The position numbers and the translations under genes were made by a program. The notes beneath the pieces were generated by a model, which saw only the letters and a list, made by a program, of their open reading frames with translations, did not search any database and had not been told where the DNA came from. A DNA stretch of 64,000 nucleotides from Streptomyces sp. HUAS YS2 (GTDB lineage: Bacteria; Actinomycetota; Actinomycetes; Streptomycetales; Streptomycetaceae). Of this stretch, positions 57,003 through 64,000 are shown in pieces (positions within the stretch are counted from its first letter, which is position 1; every line of letters starts with the position of its first letter). The DNA is taken from the NCBI RefSeq assembly GCF_033343995.1, contig NZ_CP137573.1, positions 3,071,001 through 3,135,000 of the forward strand. Reading direction: 5' to 3'.

Positions 57003-58607
57003 ATGTCCGAGCCGGCAGCGCACCACGAGATCGACATTCACACGACCGCAGGAAAGATCGCGGACCTGCAGCGTCGTATTCACGAGGCCACACACGCCGG
57101 CTCCGAACGCGCCGTCGAGAAGCAGCACGCGAAGGGCAAGTTGACCGCCCGGGAGCGGATCGACCTGCTCCTGGACGAGGGCTCCTTCGTCGAGCTGGAC
57201 GAGCTGGCGCAGCACCGCTCCACCAACTTCGGCCTGGAGAAGACCCGGCCGTACGGCGACGGCGTCGTGACCGGCTACGGCACGGTCGACGGCCGTCCGG
57301 TGGCGGTGTTCTCGCAGGACTTCACGGTGTTCGGCGGGGCCCTCGGCGAGGTCTTCGGGCAGAAGATCATCAAGGTGATGGACTTCGCGCTGAAGACCGG
57401 CTGCCCGGTCGTCGGCATCAACGACTCCGGCGGCGCGCGGATCCAGGAGGGCGTCAGCGCGCTCGGCATGTACGGCGAGATCTTCCGCCGCAACACGCAC
57501 GCGTCGGGCGTCATCCCGCAGATCTCGCTGGTCGTCGGCCCGTGCGCGGGCGGTGCAGTGTACTCCCCCGCGATCACCGACTTCACGGTGATGGTCGACC
57601 AGACCTCGCACATGTTCATCACGGGACCGGACGTCATCAAGACGGTGACCGGCGAGGACGTCGGCTTCGAGGAGCTCGGCGGCGCGCGGACGCACAACAC
57701 CACGTCGGGTGTCGCGCACCACATGTCGGGCGACGAGAAGGACGCGATCGAGTACGTCAAGTCGCTGCTCTCGTACCTGCCTTCGAACAACCTTTCCGAG
57801 CCGCCGGCCTTCCCGGAGGTCGCCGAGACCGAGGCGACGGACGAGGACCGCGAGCTGGACACGCTGATCCCGGACTCGGCGAACCAGCCGTACGACATGC
57901 ACAAGGTCATCGAGCACATCCTCGACGACGGTGAATTCCTGGAGACCCAGGCCCTGTTCGCGCCGAACATCGTGACCGGCTTCGGCCGGGTGGAGGGCTT
58001 CCCGGTCGGCATCGTCGCCAACCAGCCGATGCAGTTCGCCGGTTGCCTCGACATCAACGCGAGCGAGAAGGCGGCGCGGTTCGTCCGCACCTGCGACGCG
58101 TTCAACGTGCCGGTCATCACCTTCGTCGACGTGCCGGGCTTCCTGCCGGGCGTGGACCAGGAGTACGGCGGCATCATCCGGCGCGGCGCGAAGCTGATCT
58201 ACGCGTACGCCGAGGCGACCGTCCCGCTGATCACGGTCATCACCCGCAAGGCCTTCGGCGGCGCGTACGACGTGATGGGCTCCAAGCACCTGGGCGCGGA
58301 CCTGAACCTGGCGTGGCCGACCGCGCAGATCGCCGTCATGGGCGCGCAGGGCGCGGTCAACATCCTGCACCGCCGGACGCTCGCCGAGGCGGAGGCGAAC
58401 GGCGAGGACGTCGAGGCGGTCCGCACCCGGCTCATCCAGGAGTACGAGGACACCCTGCTCAACCCGTACATCGCGGCCGAGCGCGGTTACATCGACGGGG
58501 TGATCCTGCCGTCCGACACCCGCCCGCAGATCGTCAAGGGGCTGCGTCAGCTGCGGACGAAGCGGGAATCCCTCCCTCCGAAGAAGCACGGCAACATCCC
58601 GCTCTAG
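57003..58607 (+). CDS. pccB: acyl-CoA (propionyl-CoA) carboxylase beta subunit
   Basis: 534 residues from [12 protein letters not shown]. Carboxyltransferase subunit: N-terminal half with [14 protein letters not shown] and [13 protein letters not shown]-terminal half with [19 protein letters not shown] and [10 protein letters not shown]. Transfers carboxyl from biotin to propionyl- or acetyl-CoA, giving methylmalonyl- or malonyl-CoA for polyketides and lipids. Followed at 21 bp by the epsilon subunit gene. Known in S. coelicolor as PccB, where the acyl-CoA choice depends on one residue in the C-terminal half. Confidence 0.96.
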   Translation: MSEPAAHHEIDIHTTAGKIADLQRRIHEATHAGSERAVEKQHAKGKLTARERIDLLLDEGSFVELDELAQHRSTNFGLEKTRPYGDGVVTGYGTVDGRPVAVFSQDFTVFGGALGEVFGQKIIKVMDFALKTGCPVVGINDSGGARIQEGVSALGMYGEIFRRNTHASGVIPQISLVVGPCAGGAVYSPAITDFTVMVDQTSHMFITGPDVIKTVTGEDVGFEELGGARTHNTTSGVAHHMSGDEKDAIEYVKSLLSYLPSNNLSEPPAFPEVAETEATDEDRELDTLIPDSANQPYDMHKVIEHILDDGEFLETQALFAPNIVTGFGRVEGFPVGIVANQPMQFAGCLDINASEKAARFVRTCDAFNVPVITFVDVPGFLPGVDQEYGGIIRRGAKLIYAYAEATVPLITVITRKAFGGAYDVMGSKHLGADLNLAWPTAQIAVMGAQGAVNILHRRTLAEAEANGEDVEAVRTRLIQEYEDTLLNPYIAAERGYIDGVILPSDTRPQIVKGLRQLRTKRESLPPKKHGNIPL

Positions 58608-58628
58608 GCCCTGGAAGGAGCTGCTGCT

Positions 58629-58838
58629 GTGATCAAGGTCGTTCGAGGAAATCCGACCCCGGAGGAGCTGGCCGCCGCACTGGCGGTGGTCCAGGCCCGG
58701 GCCGCGGCGACGGCCTCCATGGCCGACGGCGACGGCCCGGCGACGCCCGAGGGCTGGTCGGACCCGTCCCGCATCGCCCGCGGCGTGCGCCGCACCCCGG
58801 GCCCCCGCTCGTGGGCCCGGTCGTACTGGCCGGCGTGA
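58629..58838 (+). CDS. pccE: acyl-CoA carboxylase epsilon subunit
   Basis: 69 residues from GTG with AAGGAG about 10 nt upstream. IKVVRGNPTPEELAAALAVV is the epsilon-family helix; the C-terminal part (GVRRTPGPRSWARSYWPA) is the usual Arg/Trp-rich end. It stabilises and activates the alpha-beta carboxylase complex in actinomycetes. Directly follows pccB. Confidence 0.92.
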   Translation: MIKVVRGNPTPEELAAALAVVQARAAATASMADGDGPATPEGWSDPSRIARGVRRTPGPRSWARSYWPA

Positions 58839-58886
58839 CACGCGCCGCCGCCTGACGAGAAACGCCACCGCCTGACACGTACACCG

Positions 58887-58919
58887 AAGGCCGGGCCCCT
58901 TGTGCGGGGGTCCGGCCTT
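58887..58919. terminator. bidirectional terminator hairpin
   Basis: AAGGCCGGGCCCC (58887-58899) and GGGGTCCGGCCTT (58907-58919), mostly Watson-Crick with one G-T pair, between convergent pccE and the DHA2 exporter gene. Confidence 0.85.
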
Positions 58920-58944
58920 GTGCGTGCGCGGGCGTCGCGGAGGG

Positions 58945-60348
58945 TCACGTCCGCCGGCGCAGGAACGCCCCGGACAGGAGCGCGCCGGCCAGCACGATCC
59001 CGGCGTTGACGAGGACCGCACGGCCGATCCCCACGTGCAGGTCGGCGGAGGTGACGACCACGGCGCTCATGATCGGCGTGCCCATGGTGATGCCGATCTG
59101 CTGGGTCATGGTGGCGAGGCCGGTGGCCATGCCCTGCTCGGCGTCGGGCAGGCCGGAGGTGGCGGTGACCATGAAGCCGACGATGGCGAGCATGTTGCCG
59201 ACGCCGCCGACGAAGGTGGCGGCGAGCAGCAGCCACAGCCCGCTCCGGTCGTCGCCGAGGGCGGCGAGGGAGACGGTGGCGGCGGCCTGGAGCAGTCCGC
59301 CCGCGACCAGGGCGGTACGGGCCGAGAAGCGGCCGATGAAGCGGGGCGCGTACACGCCGCCGAGGACGGTGCCGGCGCCGAGGACGCCGAAGGAGAGCCC
59401 GGCGGCCAGCGGCGAGAAGCCGAGGACGTCCTGGAGGTGCAGCGTCATCAGGAAGACCAGCGAGGTCTCGGTGACGAAGGCGACGAGCCCGGCGAGGTTG
59501 CCCAGGACGACGGTGCGGCGGGTGAGGATCCGCACCGGGACGAGGGGAGAGCCGGCTCGCCGCTCGACGTACAGGAAGGCGACGAGGAGGGCCGCGCCGG
59601 CGGCGAGGGCGGTCAGGGCGGCCGGGTCGGTCCAGCCGCGCTCACCGGCGACCGTGAGGCCGTAGACGAGGGCGAGCAGGCCGCCGGTGACGGTCACGGC
59701 ACCGGGCACGTCGAGCCGGGGCCGTACGGCCGGGCGGCTCTCCTTGAGGACGGCGGGGGCGACGAGGACGACCGCGAGGGCGACGGGCACGTTGACGAAG
59801 AACGCCCAGCGCCAGGAGAGCAGGTCGGTGAGGACGCCGCCGAGGATCGCGCCGGTGGTGAACCCGGCGGACATCAGCGCCCCGTTGAGGCCGAGGGCCT
59901 TGGCGCGCAGGGGGCCTTCGGGGAAGGCGGAGGTGAGCAGGGACAGCCCGGCGGGGGTGACGGCGGCGGTGGCCAGGCCCTGCGCGACGCGGGCGGCCAT
60001 GAGCATCTCGGGGCCGGTGGCGAGGCCGCCGGCGAGGGAGGAGACGCCGAGCAGCGCCATGCCGCCGAGGAAGATCCGGCGGCGGCCGAGGATGTCGGCG
60101 ACCCGGCCGAAGAGCAGCGTGAAGCCGGCGGCGGCGAGGGCGAAGGCGGTGGCGATCCACTGGAGGTTCGCCAGGGAGAAGCCGAGTCCCTCGCCGATGA
60201 CGGGCAGGGCGACGTTCAGGATCGAGAAGTCGACGGCCAGCATGAACTGGGCGAGGAGGAGGACGAGGAGGACGAGCCGCATGCGGGCGTCCATGCGGGC
60301 GTCCACGGGGGCGGGTGCGGTTTCGGCGGCGACGTCGAGAGCAGCCAT
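58945..60348 (-). CDS. MFS drug exporter (DHA2, 14-helix type)
   Basis: 467 residues. About 14 membrane helices. Motif A-like FGRVADILGRRRIFL, motif B-like LNVALPVIGEGL, and the family motif C region GGVLTDLLSWRWAFFVNVPV. Belongs to the EmrB/QacA group that exports drugs or natural products with proton exchange. Divergent from a TetR gene over an operator-like repeat, so it is the likely target of that repressor. Substrate unknown. Confidence 0.93.
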   Translation of the reverse strand: MAALDVAAETAPAPVDARMDARMRLVLLVLLLAQFMLAVDFSILNVALPVIGEGLGFSLANLQWIATAFALAAAGFTLLFGRVADILGRRRIFLGGMALLGVSSLAGGLATGPEMLMAARVAQGLATAAVTPAGLSLLTSAFPEGPLRAKALGLNGALMSAGFTTGAILGGVLTDLLSWRWAFFVNVPVALAVVLVAPAVLKESRPAVRPRLDVPGAVTVTGGLLALVYGLTVAGERGWTDPAALTALAAGAALLVAFLYVERRAGSPLVPVRILTRRTVVLGNLAGLVAFVTETSLVFLMTLHLQDVLGFSPLAAGLSFGVLGAGTVLGGVYAPRFIGRFSARTALVAGGLLQAAATVSLAALGDDRSGLWLLLAATFVGGVGNMLAIVGFMVTATSGLPDAEQGMATGLATMTQQIGITMGTPIMSAVVVTSADLHVGIGRAVLVNAGIVLAGALLSGAFLRRRT

Positions 60349-60361
60349 GAGCAGCGGACTC

Positions 60362-60427
60362 CTTAATGGGATGGAGGTTCCGTTAAGATGTCCCGGACAG
60401 TAGCAGACTGAATCGCGCTAATGGAAC
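60362..60427. promoter_or_regulatory. operator elements between exporter and TetR genes
   Basis: CTTAATGG (60362-60369) and CCGTTAAG (60380-60387) form an inverted repeat with one mismatch, and GTTCCGTTA (60378-60386) is mirrored with one mismatch by TAATGGAAC at 60419-60427. The last element includes the annotated TetR ATG. Confidence 0.5.
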
Positions 60428-61068
60428 AGGAGACCCGTTTGAGCGAGAGTCAGCCGGCCGTGCCCGGCACCGTGCGCCCCGGCGGCCGCACCGCGAAGGT
60501 GCGTGCCGCGGTCCTGGAGGCCACCGAGGACGCGCTGGCCGCCACCGGCTTCCACGCGCTGAACATGGATCAGGTCGCGGCCGCGGCCGGGGTCGGCAAG
60601 ACGACGGTCTACCGCCGCTGGGGCACGCCGGTCGGGCTCGTCACCGACCTGCTGCGGGACATGGCGGACCGGTCACTGCCGTCCGCCGACACCGGCACTT
60701 TGGAGGGCGATCTGCGGGCCAACGCCGCGCTGGTCCTGAAGACCCTGACCGACCCGCGCATGGCGGCCGTCTTCCGCGCCGTGATCGCGGCGGCCGCCTG
60801 CGACGAGGACTGCGCGGACGCGCTGCGCGGCTTCTACCGGGCCCGGCTGACGGAATGGGCCCCGGTGGTCGCCCGCGCGACCGAGCGCGGCGAGCTGGAC
60901 GCGGACACGGACGCCGTGGAGGTGCTGCGCGCGGTCTCCGCACCGCTGTACTACCGCTTCATGATCAGCCGCGAGCCGCTGGGCCCGGACGTCGCGGACC
61001 GCGCGGTGAACGCGGCCCTCGCGGCCGCGAGGGCGGGCGTCTTCGCGGCCGGGCGGGCGGGGAACTAG
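60421..61068 (+). CDS. TetR family repressor of the exporter
   Basis: 215 residues from ATG, but no ribosome site precedes it; a TTG 18 bp downstream (60439) has AGGAG 6 nt upstream and is a likely alternative start. N-terminal helix-turn-helix: AVLEATEDALAATGFHALNMDQVAAAAGV and KTTVYRRWGTPVGLV. C-terminal helical ligand-binding domain of the TetR_C type. Regulates itself and the divergent DHA2 exporter, by position. Confidence 0.93.
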   Translation: MEQETRLSESQPAVPGTVRPGGRTAKVRAAVLEATEDALAATGFHALNMDQVAAAAGVGKTTVYRRWGTPVGLVTDLLRDMADRSLPSADTGTLEGDLRANAALVLKTLTDPRMAAVFRAVIAAAACDEDCADALRGFYRARLTEWAPVVARATERGELDADTDAVEVLRAVSAPLYYRFMISREPLGPDVADRAVNAALAAARAGVFAAGRAGN

Positions 61069-61074
61069 TCCTTC

Positions 61075-61116
61075 CGCGCGGTGCGCCTGAGTACCCGTAC
61101 TCAGGCGCACCGCGCG
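61075..61116. terminator. 20-bp perfect stem after TetR gene
   Basis: Two 20-nt arms, 61075-61094 and 61097-61116, pair perfectly with only CC between them. It starts 7 bp after the TetR stop and includes TGAGTAC and GTACTCA. A strong terminator, although such a long palindrome could also bind protein. Confidence 0.8.
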
Positions 61117-61138
61117 TCCCGCCCGCAGGATCGAAGGC

Positions 61139-61267
61139 ATGCTGTGGTCCGACCCGAAGAACGAGCCGCCGAAGGAAATGCGCGAGATGCAGGTGATGCT
61201 GCGCCGCGCGGGCTTCCTGCTGGCCCTGGCGATGGTGGTGGCGATGCTCGTGGCGGGCATGCGCTGA
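61139..61267 (+). CDS. 42-residue single-pass membrane protein
   Basis: ATG to TGA, 42 residues, with AGGA about 8 nt upstream. Charged N-terminus with MLWSDPKNEPPKEMREMQ and one membrane helix (AGFLLALAMVVAMLVAGM). Short enough to be missed by gene finders. Lies between the long stem after tetR and the maf gene, likely the first gene of a short operon. I recall similar small proteins near maf in Streptomyces, but not their function. Confidence 0.7.
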   Translation: MLWSDPKNEPPKEMREMQVMLRRAGFLLALAMVVAMLVAGMR

Positions 61268-61380
61268 CTCGGGCCGGGCGGCCAGGCCCGGCGTCGGCGG
61301 CCCGGCCCGGCGGCCAGGCCCGGCGGCCCGGCGCGGGTGATCGTCGTGGCAGAGCGTGGGCGGGTCGTTAGGCTGCTGTC

Positions 61381-61986
61381 ATGACTGCTGATCGCCGCCG
61401 GCTCGTGCTCGCCTCCGCGTCCCCCGCCCGCCTCGGGCTGTTGAAGCAGGCCGGGCTCTCCCCCGAAGTGATCGTCAGCGGCATCGACGAGGACAAGATG
61501 ACCGCGCCGACGCCCGCCGAGCTCGCCCTCGCCCTGGCCGAGGCGAAGGCCGCCCACGTCGCCGCCCGTCCGGAGGCCTTCGGGGCGCTGGTGATCGGCT
61601 GCGACTCCGTTCTGGAGCTCGACAAGCGGGCCCTCGGCAAGCCCGCCGACGCCGAGGAGGCCACGGCCCGCTGGAAGGACATGCGGGGCCGGGTCGGCAT
61701 CCTCCAGACCGGCCACTGCGTGTACGACACGGCCGCCAAGCGCTACGAGTCCGCCACCGCCTCCACCGTGGTCCGCTTCGGCGAGCCGACGGACGCCGAG
61801 ATCGCCGCGTACGTCGCCTCCGGCGAACCCCTCCACGTGGCCGGAGCGTTCACCCTCGACGGCCGCTCGGCCCCCTTCATCGAGGGCATCGACGGCGACC
61901 CGGGCAACGTCATCGGCCTGTCGCTGCCGCTGCTCCGCACCCTGCTCCAGAAGCTGGGCGTCTCGATCACCGACCTCTGGACCTGA
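61381..61986 (+). CDS. maf: Maf-family nucleotide pyrophosphatase
   Basis: 201 residues from ATG. Begins with [19 protein letters not shown] (the S-R/K substrate loop), then [10 protein letters not shown] and [35 protein letters not shown]. Hydrolyses modified or canonical NTPs to NMPs, a house-cleaning role also linked to septation. Usual place in Streptomyces near the carboxylase genes. Confidence 0.94.
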   Translation: MTADRRRLVLASASPARLGLLKQAGLSPEVIVSGIDEDKMTAPTPAELALALAEAKAAHVAARPEAFGALVIGCDSVLELDKRALGKPADAEEATARWKDMRGRVGILQTGHCVYDTAAKRYESATASTVVRFGEPTDAEIAAYVASGEPLHVAGAFTLDGRSAPFIEGIDGDPGNVIGLSLPLLRTLLQKLGVSITDLWT

Positions 61987-62076
61987 GGCCGATCCGAGGT
62001 GACGGTACGTCACTCTCCCTGCGTCCCTTCGGCGTACCGTTGACCGACACAGTCGGATCCGCAGGGGGTGGGGCGC

Positions 62077-62940
62077 GTGGCGCGCGTCGTCGTGGTGCAC
62101 GGTATCGGCCAGGAGTTCCTGGGGCCTGAGCAGATGCGCGGGACGGCGGTGCCCGCCCTGCTGGACGGCGTGCACCTGGCCGGCCACGCGGCCCCGGCGG
62201 CCGAGGACGTCGACTGCGCCTTCTACGGCGACCTCTACCTCGAACCGGGCAGCCGGTCGGACGACCTGCCGCCCTGGGACGAGTTCGACGTCGAGGACGG
62301 CCTGGAGACCGAGCTGCTGGACGCCTGGTGGGCGGCGGCGGACCCGGAGCGGGGCGCGGAGGAGGGCACGCGAGGGTTCGCGGGCTTCACCGCCTCCCGA
62401 GCGCTCCTGTCCGAGCGCGTACGGGCCGCCCTGGACGCCCTGGCCGGCACCCGCTACTTCGGCAAGGTCTCCGACCGGCTGCTGATCCTCGCGCTCAAGC
62501 AGGTCCGCCGCTACCTCACCGAACCGGACCTGCGCGCCGCCGCGCAGGAGCGGGTCGCCTCCCGGATCGGCCCGGACACCCGGGTCGTCGTCGCGCACTC
62601 GCTCGGCTCGGTCGTCGCGTACGAGACGCTGTGCGCCCGCCCGGACCTCCCCGTCACCGACCTGGTGACAATCGGCTCCCCGCTGGGCCTGCGCCGCATC
62701 GTCTTCGACCGCCTCGCGCCGCTACCGGTGGACGGCCGCGCCTGCTGGCCGGGCGCGGTCACCCGCTGGACCAACCTCGCCGACCACGGCGACATCGTGG
62801 CCCTGCCGGCCCGACTGGCCCCGCGCTTCGGGGATACCGTCACGGACGACCGCATCGACAACGGCACCCGCATGCACGACCTGGCCCGGTACCTGAGCGC
62901 CCCGAAGACGGGAGCGGCGGTCGCGCGGGGGCTGCGGTGA
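62077..62940 (+). CDS. alpha/beta-hydrolase-fold protein paired with caspase gene
   Basis: 287 residues from GTG at 62077, with GGGGG about 8 nt upstream (GTG at 62068 is possible but has no room for a ribosome site). VVVHGIG near the N-terminus and the nucleophile elbow VVAHSLGSVVAYE (S near residue 175) mark an alpha/beta hydrolase of the PGAP1/lipase-like group, followed by VTDLVTIGSPLGL and an Asp/His-containing end (NLADHGDIV, GTRMHDLARY). Its stop overlaps the GTG of the next gene, so it is co-translated with the caspase-NTPase. Confidence 0.8.
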   Translation: MARVVVVHGIGQEFLGPEQMRGTAVPALLDGVHLAGHAAPAAEDVDCAFYGDLYLEPGSRSDDLPPWDEFDVEDGLETELLDAWWAAADPERGAEEGTRGFAGFTASRALLSERVRAALDALAGTRYFGKVSDRLLILALKQVRRYLTEPDLRAAAQERVASRIGPDTRVVVAHSLGSVVAYETLCARPDLPVTDLVTIGSPLGLRRIVFDRLAPLPVDGRACWPGAVTRWTNLADHGDIVALPARLAPRFGDTVTDDRIDNGTRMHDLARYLSAPKTGAAVARGLR

Positions 62941-64000
62941 GCGAGGCGACGGGCAGACGGTTCCTGATCACGATCGGCGTGTCCGCGTATGCCGACGAGG
63001 GCATCGCGGACCTGCCAGGGGTCCCACAGGACGTGCGCCGAATAAGGGAGTTGCTGCTCCCGATGGGGTACGAGCACGTGCTCACCGAGCTGGCGGCCGA
63101 CCCGGACGCCCGGGATCTGGCGGAGGCCGTCGAGGAGTGGACGCACGCCGTCGGCCTGGACGAACAGGACACCGTGGCGGTCTACTTCGCCGGCCACGGC
63201 GTCAAGGCCGTCGACCGGCACTACCTGTTGTGCGCCACGACCCGGCCGGGCCGCTACTCGACCGCGCTGCCCACCGAGGACCTGTGCCGACCGCTGATGC
63301 TCAGCCCGGTCGGTCACCTGCTCGTCATGCTCGACACCTGTTACGCCGGCGCCGGATCCGAGGACGTCGCCGTTCTGGCCGCCGAACTGGCCCACTCGCA
63401 GCGCGGCCCGGCGGGCCGCTGGGTTCTCGCCGCCGCCCGCGGCAAGGAACGCGCTGCCGAGAACGCCTTCGTGGACGCTCTCGCCGAGGTCCTCACCCAG
63501 CCTCGGGCGGGCAGCCGGCAGGAGTACCTGGGCGTCCGCGAGGTCACCGAGCGGATCAACGAGTACTTCGCGAAGCACCACCCGCGCCAGCACGCCCGCC
63601 ACTCCGCCGTCGACAGCGACGGCCACGCCCCCTTCTTCCGCAACGCCGCCCACATCCCCGGCCTCCCCGTCGACGACCTCGACGTCGAGACCCTGACCCG
63701 GCTGCGCCGCGAGACCCGCGGCCACTTCGAGGCCCGCGGCCGGGGCCTGGAGCATCTGGGCGAGCGCGGCGACCACTTCACCGGCCGGGCCGCCGCGCTG
63801 TCCGCACTGACCGACTGGCTGACGGCCGACCGGCACGACCGCAAGGCGCGGGTGGTCACCGGTGATCCCGGGTCGGGCAAGTCGGCGGTCCTGGGGCGAC
63901 TGCTGCGGATCGCCGAGGGCCGCACGATCGTCCCGCTGCACGCCCGCCGCGCCGTCCTGGAGGACCTGGTCGCCGACCTGGCCGCCGCGCTTCGGCTGCC
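62937..64000 (+). CDS. caspase-like protease fused to P-loop NTPase (3' end outside window)
   Basis: At least 354 codons from GTG overlapping the hydrolase stop (GTGA), open to the window end. Caspase/C14-fold domain (about 8-235) with catalytic H87 in VYFAGHG and C135 in MLDTCYAG, and the preceding FLITIGVSAYAD strand. After a linker, an NTPase begins with Walker A VVTGDPGSGKS (about 307-316), in the position of a STAND NTPase (the GRAAALSALTDWL helix precedes it). Sensor repeats (WD40 or TPR) would be expected beyond the window. Fits bacterial NLR-like conflict proteins. The protein would cleave targets after a signal; nothing shows what triggers it. Confidence 0.88.
   Translation, partial: MSEATGRRFLITIGVSAYADEGIADLPGVPQDVRRIRELLLPMGYEHVLTELAADPDARDLAEAVEEWTHAVGLDEQDTVAVYFAGHGVKAVDRHYLLCATTRPGRYSTALPTEDLCRPLMLSPVGHLLVMLDTCYAGAGSEDVAVLAAELAHSQRGPAGRWVLAAARGKERAAENAFVDALAEVLTQPRAGSRQEYLGVREVTERINEYFAKHHPRQHARHSAVDSDGHAPFFRNAAHIPGLPVDDLDVETLTRLRRETRGHFEARGRGLEHLGERGDHFTGRAAALSALTDWLTADRHDRKARVVTGDPGSGKSAVLGRLLRIAEGRTIVPLHARRAVLEDLVADLAAALRL

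Noticed and set aside
56934..59021. A 695-codon minus-strand frame opposite pccB
   Set aside because: It is the complement of pccB codons, with repetitive V/L/D/R composition and no domain. The pccB frame is a clear protein.
1..64000. tRNA, rRNA and riboswitch genes
   Set aside because: I looked for tRNA T-loops, rRNA segments and common riboswitch cores (cobalamin, SAM, T-box ahead of ilvA and metB) and saw none by eye; a covariance search would be needed to exclude them.

Overview
The window is a very GC-rich, densely coded stretch with many GTG starts, Sec-secreted lipoproteins, Ser/Thr kinases with PQQ propellers, a SARP regulator, a GAF-GGDEF protein and an acyl-CoA carboxylase beta/epsilon pair. 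This is what a Streptomyces chromosome looks like. The two ends (about 6-13.5 kb and 48-62 kb) carry genes whose order I recognise as conserved in Streptomyces: ilvA, metB and msrA on the left; an L,D-transpeptidase, hutH, cdgE, an enoyl-CoA hydratase, cya, birA, pccB-pccE and maf on the right. That comparison is from memory, not from a search.

Left block (1-13.5 kb): two tandem receptor-type Ser/Thr kinases with PQQ-like extracellular domains (the first cut by the window edge), a DrrAB-type ABC exporter, threonine ammonia-lyase, a MarR regulator, a sigma-like factor coupled to a tiny membrane protein, cystathionine gamma-synthase, a helical membrane-anchored protein, a secreted I36/FG-GAP protein and MsrA.

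Accessory island (about 13.5-27.9 kb): lies between the intact msrA 3' end and what look like two remnants of a second, diverged msrA tail near 26.58 and 27.79 kb. A roughly 115-bp repeat occurs at both sides (13.53-13.64 and 26.66-26.77 kb). Inside are a TauE/SafE permease coupled to a 30-residue Cys-rich peptide, a phosphotransferase gene broken by an in-frame TAG, a large secreted propeller/Ig/helix protein, a lipoprotein, a truncated XRE-type regulator, a quinone oxidoreductase, a DUF3592-like membrane protein, an IS5-type transposase remnant, a methyltransferase/TetR divergent pair with a doubled operator, a solute symporter with its DUF485 partner, and a GNAT gene that sits between the two msrA remnants.

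Arsenic block (28.7-36.9 kb): a truncated trxB-like gene, an intact arsC, a frameshifted second arsC, arsR, an aquaporin, an ArsO-like flavoprotein, a DinB protein, an ArsN-like acetyltransferase, a second arsR with duplicated operators, a Cys-tailed flavoprotein, ArsI (C-As lyase) and an MFS exporter. No ArsB or Acr3 pump and no ArsM is present, so arsenite would leave through the aquaporin and organoarsenicals would be handled by ArsI, ArsN and the MFS protein.

Mixed block (37-48 kb): hypothetical proteins, an OmpR-type two-component system beside a VanZ-like gene, a methyltransferase, a SARP fused to a CGNR zinc-finger module, and a NarL-type two-component system facing a membrane protein gene across a perfect 28-bp palindrome.

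Right block (48.4-64 kb): core metabolism and signalling, a DHA2 exporter with its TetR regulator, several strong terminators, and at the edge an alpha/beta-hydrolase-like gene overlapping the start of a caspase-P-loop NTPase gene. That last pair is the best candidate for an undescribed conflict or cell-death system, and it is cut by the window end.
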